Assembly: GCF_000350225.1 (NCBI RefSeq)
Contig: NW_005178490.1
Location: 1-41,322, forward strand
Reading direction: 5' to 3'
Length of the DNA stretch: 41,322 bases
Source: Chondrus crispus
Lineage: Eukaryota; Rhodophyta; Florideophyceae; Gigartinales; Gigartinaceae
Made by a program: the position numbers and the translations under genes. Below the pieces are notes generated by a model. The model ran no database searches. It was not told where the DNA came from and saw nothing but the letters and a program-made list of their open reading frames with translations. Within the stretch, counting starts at the first letter, position 1; each line of letters opens with the position of its first letter. Positions 1-10,477 of this stretch are shown here, one piece after another.

Positions 1-740
1 AGAGGACGACCTAGTAGAAGTAGTGGTCGATAAGAAGGAACAGGCGCAACGCAAAACGCAGCGCGAGAAACGATAGACGGGTTTGCGACGCGTTCGGGAC
101 CTGGAAGCAAGAGAGACTGTAATTGTGGTCGGAAAGGGCGAGCAGACGCAGTGCAAGTACTCGGTATATGCGCGCCGGTAGGGTGCGAAGAAGAAAGGTA
201 CTAGAGAGGAAAAGGGTCGAGTGAGGTCAAAGGGGTAGGAGGAGCAGAACTATTTTTGGACAGAAATGCGTCTACACAGGGGCGATTAAGCTATGGGGAG
301 ACGCCCTACAGACCCAAAATCAACGGCCCGGGATGCCCCATGACAGATAACATGCCTGGACATCCCCAGTGGAGCGCTAGGGTGGTGTGCGGCCAAAAAA
401 CAGTCAATTTTGTTCGGACGCTCGACCCAGGCACCGGATGGGCACATCGATAGTCGATGTGAAAATCAAATCCTTTTTTGCGCAAATTTTTGGACGATTT
501 GATTTCCACATCGAGTGTCGATGTGCAAATTAGATCATTTTTTGGGCAATTTTTTGGCCGATTTTACTTGCACATCGAGTGTCGATGTGCATATCAGGTG
601 TCAGGGACGCGCGTCCACCAAGGTGCCTGCAGGCTCATGCTGGCCGTGGTGTCACTTTCTACCTTTCAGACCGCTCGCGCTGCGTTTTGCGTTGCGCCTG
701 TTCCTTCTTATCGACCACTACTTCTACTAGGTCGTCCTCT
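1..740. mobile_element. Inverted-repeat element (foldback or MITE-like), about 740 bp
   Basis: Bases 1-67 are the exact reverse complement of 674-740; the match stops at position 68. The left arm begins at the window edge, so the element may extend further left and a target-site duplication cannot be checked. The interior carries three palindromic boxes at 64-bp spacing and no credible gene: the small open frames at 256-762 have no recognisable motif. Long perfect arms without a transposase suggest a non-autonomous foldback element. The arms could alternatively be subterminal sequence of the transposon whose decayed genes follow at 1.1-8 kb. Confidence 0.7.
443..589. repeat. 64-bp tandem repeat with palindromic boxes
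   Basis: The palindrome CACATCGATAGTCGATGTG lies at 443-461. Two copies of the variant CACATCGAGTGTCGATGTG lie at 507-525 and 571-589, so the spacing is exactly 64 bp each time. The spacers are related AT-rich sequences with T runs. Regularly spaced palindromes inside an inverted-repeat element look like protein-binding sites such as subterminal transposase sites; that role is inferred. Confidence 0.75.
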
Positions 741-1156
741 ATTCAGTGGCTTTAGCCGCTAAACTCGAACATTGAAATTTTCTCATAGGGGGAGGACTGC
801 GCCGATAGGCAACACTAGTTGGCTGCAGGGGTACCCCGAACGGATCTTGTCACCATCACCCAAGGGTCTGGGTGGTGGAAGAGTGCTGAAATTGGCCCCC
901 TCCGCGCGTACGGGACGCGTCACCGTGGGTTGGAGTACCCTTCAACTGGAAATATTGCTTGGAAACCTCAAGTGGAAACCTAGAAGACCTAAGCGGTTGC
1001 TTTACTGGATTACTTCTTCTCTTGACGTCCGTTTAAGAAACCTCATCGACTATCGCACACAACGTCTTTTCGTTCTCTACATAAGCCTGCACTTTTGTTC
1101 CGCTCCTCTTACTGCTATCCGTTCCTGTCCCCATCTAAGTATCACACGTGATAAAC
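741..1156. other. Spacer before the methyltransferase locus
   Basis: No gene is supported here. The open frame at 772-1164 has no recognisable domain or sensible composition. The segment presumably holds the promoter of the locus beginning at 1157, but I see no clear TATA box. Confidence 0.4.
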
Positions 1157-2569
1157 ATGCCTAGTCAAGCGAAAACGTCTTCCTTCGGGAAGCGCCTCAA
1201 CGCCATACAGGTAGTGCGAGCAGCCGTAATCCAGCAAACTGGGAACGTGGTACCGAAACTTGGAGATATGGCGGATTGGGTTGAGAATAATCTTGAGACC
1301 GATGCTGCACAGAACTACTTACAATCTTTGGGAGCCGAAAATGTATCCGAGGCAGAGGTTCGCAAATCAAAAATGAATCAACGTCAAGTCGCACAAGTCT
1401 ATGCAATCGTGCAGGCGCTTCTTGGTTGGGGGAGAGGCAATGATACTACACCCTGGCAAATCTTCGAAATCATAAGCGACATTAACGGCGACAGCTTCAA
1501 TGCTAGAGGTCTCCAGTGTACGTTTTTTAGCAACACGAGTTCCAAAAGGAATACTGTGAAGGAGCCACGATTCCTTACTTCGCCCGCAACTTCCTTCGAG
1601 GCAATGATGTTCCTAATCTATGTGGGAGTAGTTATGAACTGTCACACCAGGAAACAAGAATCACCATGTGCCAAGAGAAAGAAGGTATTGCAGAACTACA
1701 AGGTCAATAGGGAGACGTCACAGCGTATTGGCTTTGCTGTTCAGCATGTTATTCGAGCATGGGATTGCAAGGCCAGATATATGGGATTCAAGAACTGCGA
1801 AGAAATGATATATCCTTAGATCACCTTGACGAGTGACGACCGTGAGTTGTGCTTTACTGTGTTGAGTTCAGGCTTCGCCCACAAAAAACAGAAGGATACA
1901 ATCACAGTCAACGCCAGGGCATTCTGTCTCCCCGACGAATGTTCCCCACAAGCATTTGGCCGTGTTCCAGTCCTGGATAATGCTCTCCGCGGGGCAGCAA
2001 AACTTGTTCTGAGTAATATCCGTTTCCTCGTGACATCGGATTACTTGTATGAGATGCCTCCCATGGCGAATTGGATGGCTTTGGACAGGTTCAAGAAAGT
2101 TCAGGAAACGATCCCTCCCATCATCGATGGTTATCCGAACGAAATGGTCAATCACGTGAAGAATTCCCTCCCACAACAAGACATAGAGATGGTTTCTTCT
2201 GTAAACTCCACTGAACAGGCGCGACAAGAAAACATCCTTGCAAGGAGTCTATCAGTTGTCGCCAGGCGCAGGACTGCTTCTAAGTCAGTCTCACACACCG
2301 ACTCTGTAGAGGCGGTGCGGGAAAGTGAATCGGTGAGTAGCGCTCCAGACAGGCCAGAGTCCCGGGCAGGACGCTGGCCTGCACAATCACGGACTCTGTC
2401 AGTCACGCAGGAGTGTAAAGGTGAAGGCTGTGAGTGTCGAGAAGCTTTAAAGAATGTCTGCAGGGCAATGAACAAGTACGCAAGGACGTATAGCTGTACA
2501 TTCCCAGAGCTATCGCAGGAGGATATCTCATCATGTTCCGAACAAATATTGGAAGGAGACAGCTGGTGA
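1157..2569 (+). pseudogene. Unknown N-terminal region of the methyltransferase locus, one in-frame TAG
   Basis: Two open stretches share one frame (1157-1816 and 1820-2569) and are separated only by TAG at 1817-1819. Together they encode about 470 residues with no domain I recognise. The last third is rich in Ser, Arg and Glu (about 2220-2450) and is followed by a Cys-containing stretch. ATG at 1157 is chosen because the frame upstream offers only a GTG. The product ends at 2569 just where the methyltransferase frame begins (overlap 2533-2569), and the meaning runs on across the junction. I therefore read it as the front part of one larger protein broken by a frameshift. The TAG lies in CCTTAG, which could instead be a 3' splice site: a phase-0 GTATTG donor lies at 1685, giving a 135-nt intron. 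Splicing and decay are both possible. Confidence 0.5.
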
Positions 2570-3393
2570 TCTGTGACCCACCTTACAACTACCGAAGAGA
2601 GAATAATCTTCCGAATTCAACCCATGACAACCTCAGCAAAAGTGACTTGACTGATTGTGTTCGTGAGATCAGTCAGATGCTCCGTGAGGGTGGACATGCG
2701 TTTGTATTCTGCTCTGCATTGCAATTCAAACTCTGGTATGACGCCTTCGCATCGTGTACAGTTGTAGTCAGTTCTGATAATGAAGATGAACAAGATGAGG
2801 AAGAATCAAATGAAGGCGATGAGGAAGGGCGGTCAGGAACCGAAGACCTCCTAGAAGTGAATCTCCCTGCGGAGCGTCTCCGAATTTTCAGTGTGGATCC
2901 CTCACCAGTGCTTATGAACAGCATGCGGGGTCATTATTACACGAATGCTGCCATCAAAACGACGGCTTTCAGACGAATTTCCGAGATGGCTGTACATGTC
3001 ACTAAGAAAGGACTGAATTCGAAGGACGCTTTCGCCCTGGTTAACTACGATAACTTCAACTTCGTCTCTTCCCGCCATCCGGCTTGGACTAACATTATCG
3101 ACAACGTTCCGAGACTAGAAGAGGGAGAGAGGCTTAAGCACCCCGACGCCCCGAAGTCAAAGTTCGTCCCGTTGCGACCGGAGCAGAAATCTCTACGTCT
3201 TCTCATGGAAATCATTTCTCGCTTGACTCAACCGGGTGGTTACGTTGTTGACATGTTCAGTGAAACTTTTTCAACTGGAGTGGCTTATCTTTCGCTCAAA
3301 AACATCAGAGATTTGTGGGGTGTGAACGGGACCCGGTTGCCTGGCTTGCTGCGACAGAAAACTTGGAGCTGGTCTTTGCTCAGAGTGTTCTGA
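2533..3393 (+). pseudogene. Beta-class DNA amino-methyltransferase-like domain (N6A/N4C family)
   Basis: The catalytic motif IV, DPPY, follows a hydrophobic strand (VICDPPYNY, residues 12-20). A degenerate SAM-binding motif I comes near the C-terminus (VVDMFSETFSTGVA, DNA about 3240-3285). The order IV then I is that of beta-class amino-methyltransferases; DPPY is the form usual in N6-adenine enzymes. An acidic insert rich in Glu and Asp lies at about residues 83-105. Typical motif I reads DPFxGSGTT; here both glycines are replaced, so SAM binding may be lost. The expected continuation after motif I, GCERDP, is found in the next frame from 3315, so a one-base frameshift sits at about 3312-3320 beside a GGGG run. 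A second shift joins this frame to the upstream one at about 2533-2569. The host-like alternative would be an RNA methyltransferase, but the gene's place next to a transposase favours a transposon gene. Confidence 0.6.
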
Positions 3394-4166
3394 ACCCATC
3401 TTCCGACATCAACATACCACAGTTGGAATCCGCAGCAGAGCTATTGTTGGCTCATAATCCGGCATTTACAAGAGCCGCTGAGAAGGGCTCAGATTGGAAG
3501 CCTGCGAGAGGATGTGCTTACTTTCAACAAGTTCCGGAGCACATTTTGAAGTTCCTAGCCACTAAGTTACAAGCACTAAATATGGTGCAAGAGTGCAAAG
3601 GAAACCCTTTATCAGAGTGGGCGAGGGAATATATCGGAGGCCTTCAAACAGTTCACTGCGAAGATATCATTTTATATAAGAGTATGGTTCTCAGTTTCAT
3701 TGAGGCTCCTTCAAAGCACTGGAATGATGGCTCTCTTGGTGTTTTTACGACCAGAACTGTTCGGAGGGGAGAGGTTCTATGCCCTGTTTATGGAACAATC
3801 GTTTATAGGGGCTTAACAAAACAAAGTCAGTCCACAAAACAATACGGTGAAAACGGTGCACTTGGGTGTACACCTGAAATGTTCCGCAACTGTTCATGTC
3901 CGATTGAATTGAGCAAGAGTTCTCGCGGCGTGAGAGAGGTTTACATTGTTCCTGCACAGTTCGGCGTCGCAAGAAGGATCAGATTGGCGACGGGGACTAG
4001 AGAGGTGGAGGGACACGGACTTCGGAAGGCGGGGACACCGAATGGGTCCCTTTGCTACAAGCCGACAAAGGTAGCTGACCTGAATTTTGTTTGCGCCCAT
4101 GATACAGTTTTATATGTCGCAACCACGGATATAGAGGCCCGCGCAGAACTTCTATTCAGCGTATAG
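3315..4166 (+). pseudogene. End of methyltransferase motif I region fused to a SET-like domain
   Basis: The first residues (GCERDPVAWLAATENL) complete the methyltransferase fold that begins in the previous frame. Residues about 137-283 resemble a SET protein-lysine methyltransferase domain: GSLGVFTTRTVRRGEVL matches the first SET strands, NGSLCYKP...LNF stands where the SET asparagine motif lies, and YVATTDIEARAELLF matches the ATRDIxxGEELxxDY end. The last residues are ELLFSV, so the usual catalytic tyrosine at this point is missing and no post-SET cysteines follow. The apparent start at 3315 is a GTG inside the methyltransferase and is not a real start. An AATAAA signal follows the stop by about 40 bases, so the stop at 4164-4166 is probably the true gene end. 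One protein carrying a DNA-type and a SET-type methyltransferase is unusual. Confidence 0.5.
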
Positions 4167-4204
4167 AAGTATTCCGAGTTGTGTTGTAGTGCTAAAAACT
4201 GTTG

Positions 4205-4210
4205 AATAAA
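4205..4210 (+). terminator. Polyadenylation signal AATAAA
   Basis: AATAAA lies 39 bases after the stop codon of the methyltransferase/SET locus and before the convergent transposase gene ends at 4446. Position and sequence fit a eukaryotic poly(A) signal. Confidence 0.5.
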
Positions 4211-4445
4211 GACCAGAGTTCTTGTTACGCACATATACTTATGCCCGACGTCGCGGATACCCTTCCTTTCGCCCCCACACCTGATAAATTCCACCGTCTG
4301 GGAGACTCTTGTGTTGTACTGCTGAGTTTGATGTGGATATGAGACACATATGATCGTCGCTTTCTTCGCTCTCCTTTTCGCAGTAGTGCATAACTAATGC
4401 CTTTCGAACGTAGCTTCCAAGCTCAACCAGCGCTCTTTTTTCGTT

Positions 4446-5072
4446 TCATTGTTGTATTAACACGCGGTATCCATCTTCTTCCGCTTCGCACTCCTTCACT
4501 GCGCAATATCGTATTGTCTCCTGACTTTCTTTCCCACGAGTGTCCAGAATCTGGACTTGAAATACAGCTAGTACCATCCAGAACCTTCTGTCTTCATCAT
4601 GCTCAGAATCTTTGTTCTCGTGAACGGTGAATGTGAGATCAGGATCCGCGGTCGAAACTACACAAGCCTGCAGGGCTTGAATCACGCTACCATAGGATAT
4701 AGTTGCCTGAACGGATGTTTGGTCCCTCTTTTGCCGGTCTGTTACTTTGCACCACTTTGCAGTTCCATATGTATGTACAGTTACGGAATTTCCATGCTCC
4801 GCCCGGCCACTTCTAAGACATATATTGTGTTTCCATAAATGCTCTAAAAGCTCCCTTGCTTTCAACAGAAATGCAAGGTCAGTTGATTGGAACATTTCTG
4901 AATATTGACCTCCGTCCGCAGTGTTTCCTAGGTTCATAATTCTTGACTTGTCTACGCGCCAGTCCTTCCTACTGAGAGACGATGATAAAAAGTCCTTTTC
5001 GATGGAATCGAAGGTTTTGCAGAACAGGAGTTGGGAAGCAGTCCTGAAGCTTTTGTAGTAATCTTCAGGCAT
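4446..5072 (-). pseudogene. Transposase C-terminal fragment
   Basis: This 208-residue frame, starting MPEDYYKSFRTASQLLF, follows the LHRLLEFF...HQPLK fragment in the same direction and continues the tnp2/Plavaka-like transposase. I recognise no separate domain. Between 5233 and 5073 a different minus frame (MKNSQLQAMEHRLANDW) carries the meaning on from the upstream fragment, so at least two more frameshifts lie here; one is at a GGGGG run near 5260. Confidence 0.45.
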
Positions 5073-5233
5073 CCTGCAGCCCAGAACTGTCGTAGCCCAA
5101 GAGATTCAAAACCGACTTCGCTGACTCAAAGTTCCATCCGTTCTCACTGGTGCAATGCCTTCAGTCTCAATTGCCAAACGAGTCTTCCAGTCGTTGGCAA
5201 GACGATGTTCCATAGCCTGTAATTGTGAGTTTT

Positions 5234-5803
5234 TCATATTGGATTGAGCCACCCCCTCTTCAATGGCTGATGAGCGCTTTCAAGCAACAATTCTTGTACA
5301 TGTCTTACGCTACCGAACAGTGGCAATGTATGTGTGAAGAACTCCAACAGTCTGTGAAGGTTTGGTTTGTCCAAATGAGTGGAGGCAAAGCTGTTTGTGC
5401 GACACAGCTTATCTACTCGAGATAGGTAACGAAGTGCCATATTCCGAATCTCCAGCAGTCTTTTGGTTCCTCCTTCTTCATTGTGTGTGTCTAATGACTT
5501 CTTACCATCTATTCTTGATTCCGGAAAGTACTGCGTCCTGCTCACGAGAGAGGAAAACAGGTCGAGGAGGTTGAGAGCTTCATCGATAGTAGCACAGTTT
5601 CCGCTTACTCCCTCGCCAGTGATTTTGTTTACGTACCAAGTACACTTCATCGCCCGTGGTGCTACCAAGAGCAGGCAGTACATAGACGATATCGTCATTG
5701 AATGTAGCACATGCTTGTCATGGTTGATTAGGCTCTCCTGATATATGAGATGTCCATCCTTCAAAGCCACTTTGGCAATCGCCTCAGCATCTCTGCGTAC
5801 CAT
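5234..5803 (-). pseudogene. Transposase fragment with the H-x-x-K helical region
   Basis: The 189-residue frame contains KPNLHRLLEFF, then LPLFGSVRHVQELLLESAHQPLK. This matches the late conserved block of Plavaka-type tnp2 transposases: a KxH start, a glycine turn, then E...HxxxK. It overlaps the end of the catalytic fragment (5784-6647) out of frame, so it belongs to the same protein, separated by a one-base shift near 5790. Confidence 0.55.
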
Positions 5804-6647
5804 CTTTTGGTAGCAATGTTATACAGAGATTCATGATGTCGCGACCAATCCCGAGGAAAAGATGATCGGGAGCCACAACGCATGAGCGATACGAAGCGAA
5901 AACAGAAGGAACAACTGGTTTCCTACTGCCAAGTACATGAGGTACACGAGTGCGAACGTCGTGCAGTTTTGCAAAGAGTTGATGAAGTGCTTGCAAACTT
6001 GTCTTAAACGTATCTGCGTCATCCATTCCGAGGGCTTTCAACTCTTCCCTGGATAACTTGGATCTCCTCAATGCAGTAGCCCGGTTCTCATCTCTCGCGA
6101 AAGATGGATGGTCGGAATGGATGCGAGTTGTGTAACAATACTTGCTTCCTTGAAATCCAGACTTGTCGTACCTTCCATAACTGCATAAGTGACATGGAAC
6201 ATTGGAGCAGTGCCCTAGTAGGTCCAAAGTGTGGGAGACTGCAGGATAGTCCCCGACGTACCCGACGACATCGAGAAAAAGAACAAGCTTCTCTCCTTCT
6301 GCGGTAGTCATCTCAAATCCCTTTTCTGTCCCCTCAATGATATCATCAATAACTGCCGCCAGTACCTCGTTTGTAGATACTCCTGGAGGAGTTAACCCGA
6401 TGGGTCTGATGGCTCCGGCTCCGTTGCGGTTCTCCGGAGCCATACCTATTGGCAGCATGTATACACCACCCATGCTTCCCTTCTTTCCAATGTACGGCGT
6501 AAATCCATCAGAGTACAGAAACATTCTGTACAAAACGTACTTTCTTCCATCTTCTAGACGTCCACTGCTCTCCGCATCGACGGGATGGCCCTTGTCCATC
6601 GGATTATCATCCGCAGATACTCGTTTCACTACGATTTTGTCGAACAT
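5784..6647 (-). pseudogene. tnp2-family (Transposase_21-like) core
   Basis: This fragment carries the most recognisable part of the transposase: YRMFLYSDGFTPY, then GVYMLPIGM, then LFLDVVGYVGDYPAVSHTL followed by GHCSNVPCHLCSY. Those are the D-G-x-x-P, D-x-P-A and C-x-x-C signatures of tnp2/Plavaka and CACTA-related DDE enzymes. A later DHLFLGIGRDIMNL fits the D-x-x-H block that follows. Such enzymes cut transposon ends and paste them elsewhere in the nucleus. The 5' neighbour on the same strand (6607-6843, containing CIGCGEDRN and PPAWLYLLKEM) supplies the preceding residues after a frameshift near 6620. The gene is broken by at least four frameshifts and cannot give full-length protein. Confidence 0.75.
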
Positions 6648-6843
6648 CTGGTTGTAACCCCCCTATTCGTGCCAGTGAGATTCGAAACATTTCTTTCAGA
6701 AGATACAACCAAGCTGGTGGCGTAGTCGTCATCACATTTCTGTCCTCTCCACATCCTATACACAAGGAAGGGTGTTTGCGTTGCTTCTTACGAATCTTCG
6801 GCGTCTGGCTGTCCTGGGAGTGCAAGTTCGACGACCATGTCAC
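6607..6843 (-). pseudogene. Transposase linker fragment with a C-x-x-C motif
   Basis: A short minus-strand frame (78 codons) joins the N-terminal part (6788-8044) to the catalytic core (5784-6647). It includes RKHPSLCIGCGEDRN, a zinc-knuckle-like motif. It overlaps both neighbours out of frame, which places one-base shifts at about 6790-6840 and at 6610-6645. Confidence 0.5.
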
Positions 6844-8044
6844 TGGGAAGGAATGCCCGAGATTCTGGTCTCTTCATCTTCATCCTTTTGGTACGCTTTG
6901 AATTGGACTGCTCCTGCGGTTCTGTCCAGTTCGGATCATCGTAAACAAAGAAGGAAGATACAACTGCATCAAAGCTCATGTTTGTTGAGGACGTTACTGC
7001 AAACTGGGCTTGCATCAATCTGCCCTTCACCGCGTCACTTGTTTCGAACGTGATGTTAAGAAGGAGCCCTTTTCGAAGTTGCACCGTCACACCATCTTCG
7101 GTTGGAATCCGATAAACAGATAGAATCCCAGCCCTATCCTGTATTATTGGAGTGTCCTCAATATCCAAGAACCTTGGTACCTCGCTTGACGGATCCATAT
7201 CATGCCGTCTTCCTTGCACCATCTCCCGCAATCTTGCTGTCGAAAAGTCAAGTTTCGCCCAGTTGCTAGGCCTTGCAATCATGGTAGGAGCGCTGTCCTG
7301 TGAGGAATACTTTCCAACGCCAGCCTTCGACCCAGACTTCGAGAAATCCACAGTAAACATTTCTACACGACAAGGAACGAAGAAGTTGGATTTCGCAAAT
7401 GGACGAACACGTCTCTTCAGAGTAGATGTAATTGGAAGTTTGAGAGTGAACTGCCTTTCATTCGGTCTCCAGTTCCTAAAGTTAGCAAGTGTCTGATACG
7501 CAGTCTCGCTGAGACGTGTGCTCCCAGTTGCTGTTACCAGTGATGCAATATTTGTCCAGGTCAATCGAATTCCATCAGAAGGACCGTCGAACATGCCGTC
7601 TATTAGCTCTTCGCACTCCTCAGCTTCGTAGAAAACGTCCTGCTCAACGCTCAATCCAATGTCTAATCCAGAAATTCGTTCGCTTTCTTCACAACGGAGC
7701 GTGTCATTTCGTTCGGAGTGAGGACTTAATGGAAGTGCCTCCACGCCGTCATGCATCACGCCTCGTTTTTCTTGGAGGTCGCTTAAAAGCCCGTCTTTCA
7801 AAAGGGAAGCATAGGATTCTGATTGACCGTCTAGTAATTTGAATCCATCCCCTGGACGTTTAGCTGGCTTTGTAGACAGTTGTCTACATGGCCTTGCTCT
7901 TTTTCGATGTCTTTAAAGCTGAGGTGCAGAAGAAGATGGTGTGTGCCCATCCGAAGTAGTCCCTTGTGGTGCAACATCTTCGGAACGCTTTGCATAATGT
8001 CGGCGTTTTTTAAGAACCCAACGACTCTTGCTTTGACGCCCCAT
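6788..8044 (-). pseudogene. Transposase N-terminal region
   Basis: The frame can be read back from the 337-codon open stretch to an ATG at 8044 (product start MGRQSKSRWVLKKRRHYAKR, strongly basic), with one in-frame TAA near 7913. Before 7801 only a TTG is available as a start, so the ATG at 8044 is preferred. The middle is acidic and charged with no motif I can name. The C-terminus leads into the C-x-x-C linker. A basic N-terminus before the tnp2 core is normal for these transposases and fits nuclear entry and DNA binding. The gene converges on the methyltransferase/SET locus, with about 280 bp between their ends. Confidence 0.5.
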
Positions 8045-8421
8045 CTGTGACGGTTTCGACCAGGTTTGCAACTGGAAGTGGGGCTGCAGTGAAGTTTGGC
8101 ATGGACCTCGGCATTAACAAGATTTCAGCAAGCTTACTGCTCTACAGACGAAAGAAGGTCGTTTATTACATTTGGCAATGCATACGGTTGTGCCGTTAAC
8201 ATTAAAGCTTGGTTCAATGAATAGAAACGGTAAGAATGAGATGCTCCTACTCGCATTTTGATGTGATACCGCACGAAAAAAGCTCAATGGATGGCTGTCA
8301 TTAAGGGCAACCATGCCATACCGAATTCGGTAATTTCAAATGGAGATTTCAGAACCTATATGCTGCTATTGACACGTGCCCATGAAATTGTAACTGATTT
8401 TTACTCAGATGCCCTGCTCCA
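8045..8421. other. Flank of the decayed transposase gene
   Basis: No gene is supported. This is where a transposon end or promoter would lie, but I find no inverted copy of it to the left of 1157. Confidence 0.3.
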
Positions 8422-8471
8422 ACTCAGAGAAGGCGGTAGTTTGATATATCAAACTACCGCTTTTTCTGAGT
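8422..8471. repeat. 50-bp near-perfect palindrome
   Basis: The sequence is almost self-complementary around GATATATC (centre between 8446 and 8447), with GCGGTAGTTTGATA on one side and its complement on the other and only a few mismatches. No loop separates the arms, so it would extrude as a cruciform or give a tight RNA hairpin. It may be a collapsed element or a transposon terminus. Confidence 0.75.
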
Positions 8472-8528
8472 ACTGCATATATAGTTCCAGGACCAGATCC
8501 AACTGTCTGCACGCCCCTCGTCCGCAGT

Positions 8529-8806
8529 CCTGACCCACCACACATCCTCTTTTCTGACAGTTTCACTTCCGCAAGTTGCGTGTTCGGTCGAAATCTCATG
8601 CACAGTAAGTGACGCCACTTCTGCCACAATCCTGACCCACCGCGCATCCTCTTTTCTGACAGTTTCATTTCGGCGAGTTGCGTGTTCGGTTGAAATCTCA
8701 TGCACAGTAAGTGACGCCACTTCTGCCACAATCCTGACCAACCGCGCATCCTCTTTTCTGACAGTTTCATTTCCGCGAGTTGCGTGTTCGGTTGAAATCT
8801 CATGCC
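8529..8806. repeat. 102-bp minisatellite, 2.7 copies
   Basis: Units begin at 8529, 8631 and 8733 with CCTGACC and are about 95% alike; the third is cut short near 8806. The period is 34 codons, so two minus-strand frames stay open through the array and give apparent repeat proteins (8405-8803, 8454-8858). These are by-products of the period. No gene is supported. Confidence 0.8.
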
Positions 8807-9366
8807 GAGACACGAGTGTGCTGCACACGTTGGGTAAGTGAGCGCTTTCTCTAGGCAATACCGTTTTGCGATTAGCTACAAAGCTTTAACGTACGTTCGC
8901 ACATTCTCTAACACATTGAAAGTGTCGAAGAACTGTTCTGACCAATCCTCACAGCGTTCCTTGTCTCACTGCAGGTCAACCCGCCCATCGTCTAACTCAG
9001 GATCAAGTAAGCCATCAGTACACCCTCTTTGGTCTCTCAGAATTCTAATCCACCATCATGACGTACTGTGACCGTAACTGACCTCTCCTGTTATGTCTCT
9101 TGGCGTTGACTATTGTATTTAACGGAAGCGCAATGAACCACTGCCGCGGTATTTCGGTATTTGGACGGAGCAGATGTAGTGTATGTATCCGTAACAATAC
9201 TCTTTGGTTGCTACAAATAACTGTGATGTGAACGCCGCTAGAACCGCTATCGGTCTCATCCTTCGGGATGGGACCGTTTCTGGACCAGCGGGGTGACATC
9301 ACCTTTGCAAGAAAGGCACTGGACTAACATTTCATTGACCGAGAGTAGGTCGCGGCATTACGTCTA
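8807..9366. other. Spacer upstream of the copia remnant
   Basis: I see no gene. The only distinct structure is a stable hairpin at 9251-9276. The 5' LTR, gag and integrase that should precede a copia reverse transcriptase are not recognisable here. Confidence 0.4.
9251..9276 (+). other. Hairpin with cUUCGg tetraloop
   Basis: An 11-bp stem (9251-9261 with 9266-9276; one G-U pair in RNA) closes on TTCG with a C-G closing pair. This is the exceptionally stable tetraloop class. It may be part of a structured RNA or chance; no gene is attached to it. Confidence 0.4.
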
Positions 9367-10477
9367 GTGCTGCATTGGGGCTGCGAATGGACACATATTG
9401 TCATTGCCCTGGAGCAGCAAAACATAGTCGTCGGTGGCTGCGCAGATGCAGCGATGATCACCGTCTCATCATTACCTCAATGTATCAAAGTTTGGCCCTG
9501 CAAGACCTGCTCCGTGTGCAGCTCCAACCAGTCATCTACCGCCACGCGCGACAAAATGATCCCATACATGCACTATGACCCGAAGCAAACCACAACATAC
9601 ATGGCCGATAGAACCACCGTCAGGCTCTTGTCCGCCATCGCGGCATCTCATCGGCTACAGGTCGAACACATAGACATCGAATCGGCATATCTGCACGAAA
9701 AATTCCCCACAATGGAAAAGAAGCCGTATACGTCAGGCAGCACCCGCGGTTCGACGGAAGCCTCAAACATCCCTGCCCAGCAGGGAACCTCGCCAAGAAC
9801 TTTTACGGGACACCGCCCGCCGGAAACATCTACCTCACCGCTGTATTTGAAGTTCTAAAAAAACACAACTTCACCCAATCCGAGACCGACCCGTGCTTGT
9901 TCCACCTCTCTACCACGGACCAGACGGTCTTCGTCGGAATCAGTACAGACGACTTCACTATTGCTGCAAACCACAAACGCCTCCTCGAAATATTTGCCAG
10001 CATACTGGCGGCCACGTACAAGATCAAACGCCTGGGTGCACACAAATCCTTCCAAGGATAGACAGTACAGCGATCTGAAAAAGCCGACATCCACGTATCG
10101 CAACCCAAAGCCATCAACTGTATCGTACAAAAGGCAGACATGGCAACTTGCAACGGCAAACTAACCCCATACAACGATGGCGTAAGGCTCTAAGGACCAC
10201 CCGAATCGGACACCAGCACCCTGCAACACACAAAGGAATACCAGGAACTGCTTGGAGACATCCGATACATCGCCGAGTCCTCAAGGCCTGACATCTACTT
10301 CCTAGCCAACCGCCTCTTCTTCGCATCAAAAACCCGACTGAAAGAAACTGGAACGCTCTGAAACGTCTCATCCGGTACCTGAAACACACACCAAACCACG
10401 GCCTCCTTTTCAAAGCAGGACCCTACCAACTCTCCCGCCAACCTTCCGACCATCCACCACCTAACATTCACCACTCA

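Noticed and set aside
8405..8858. CRISPR array or repeat protein gene
   Set aside because: Units are directly adjacent with no unique spacers, and the frames are open in two phases, so it is a minisatellite.
9830..10413. Minus-strand frames over the copia element
   Set aside because: They are antisense to clear reverse transcriptase sequence on the plus strand.
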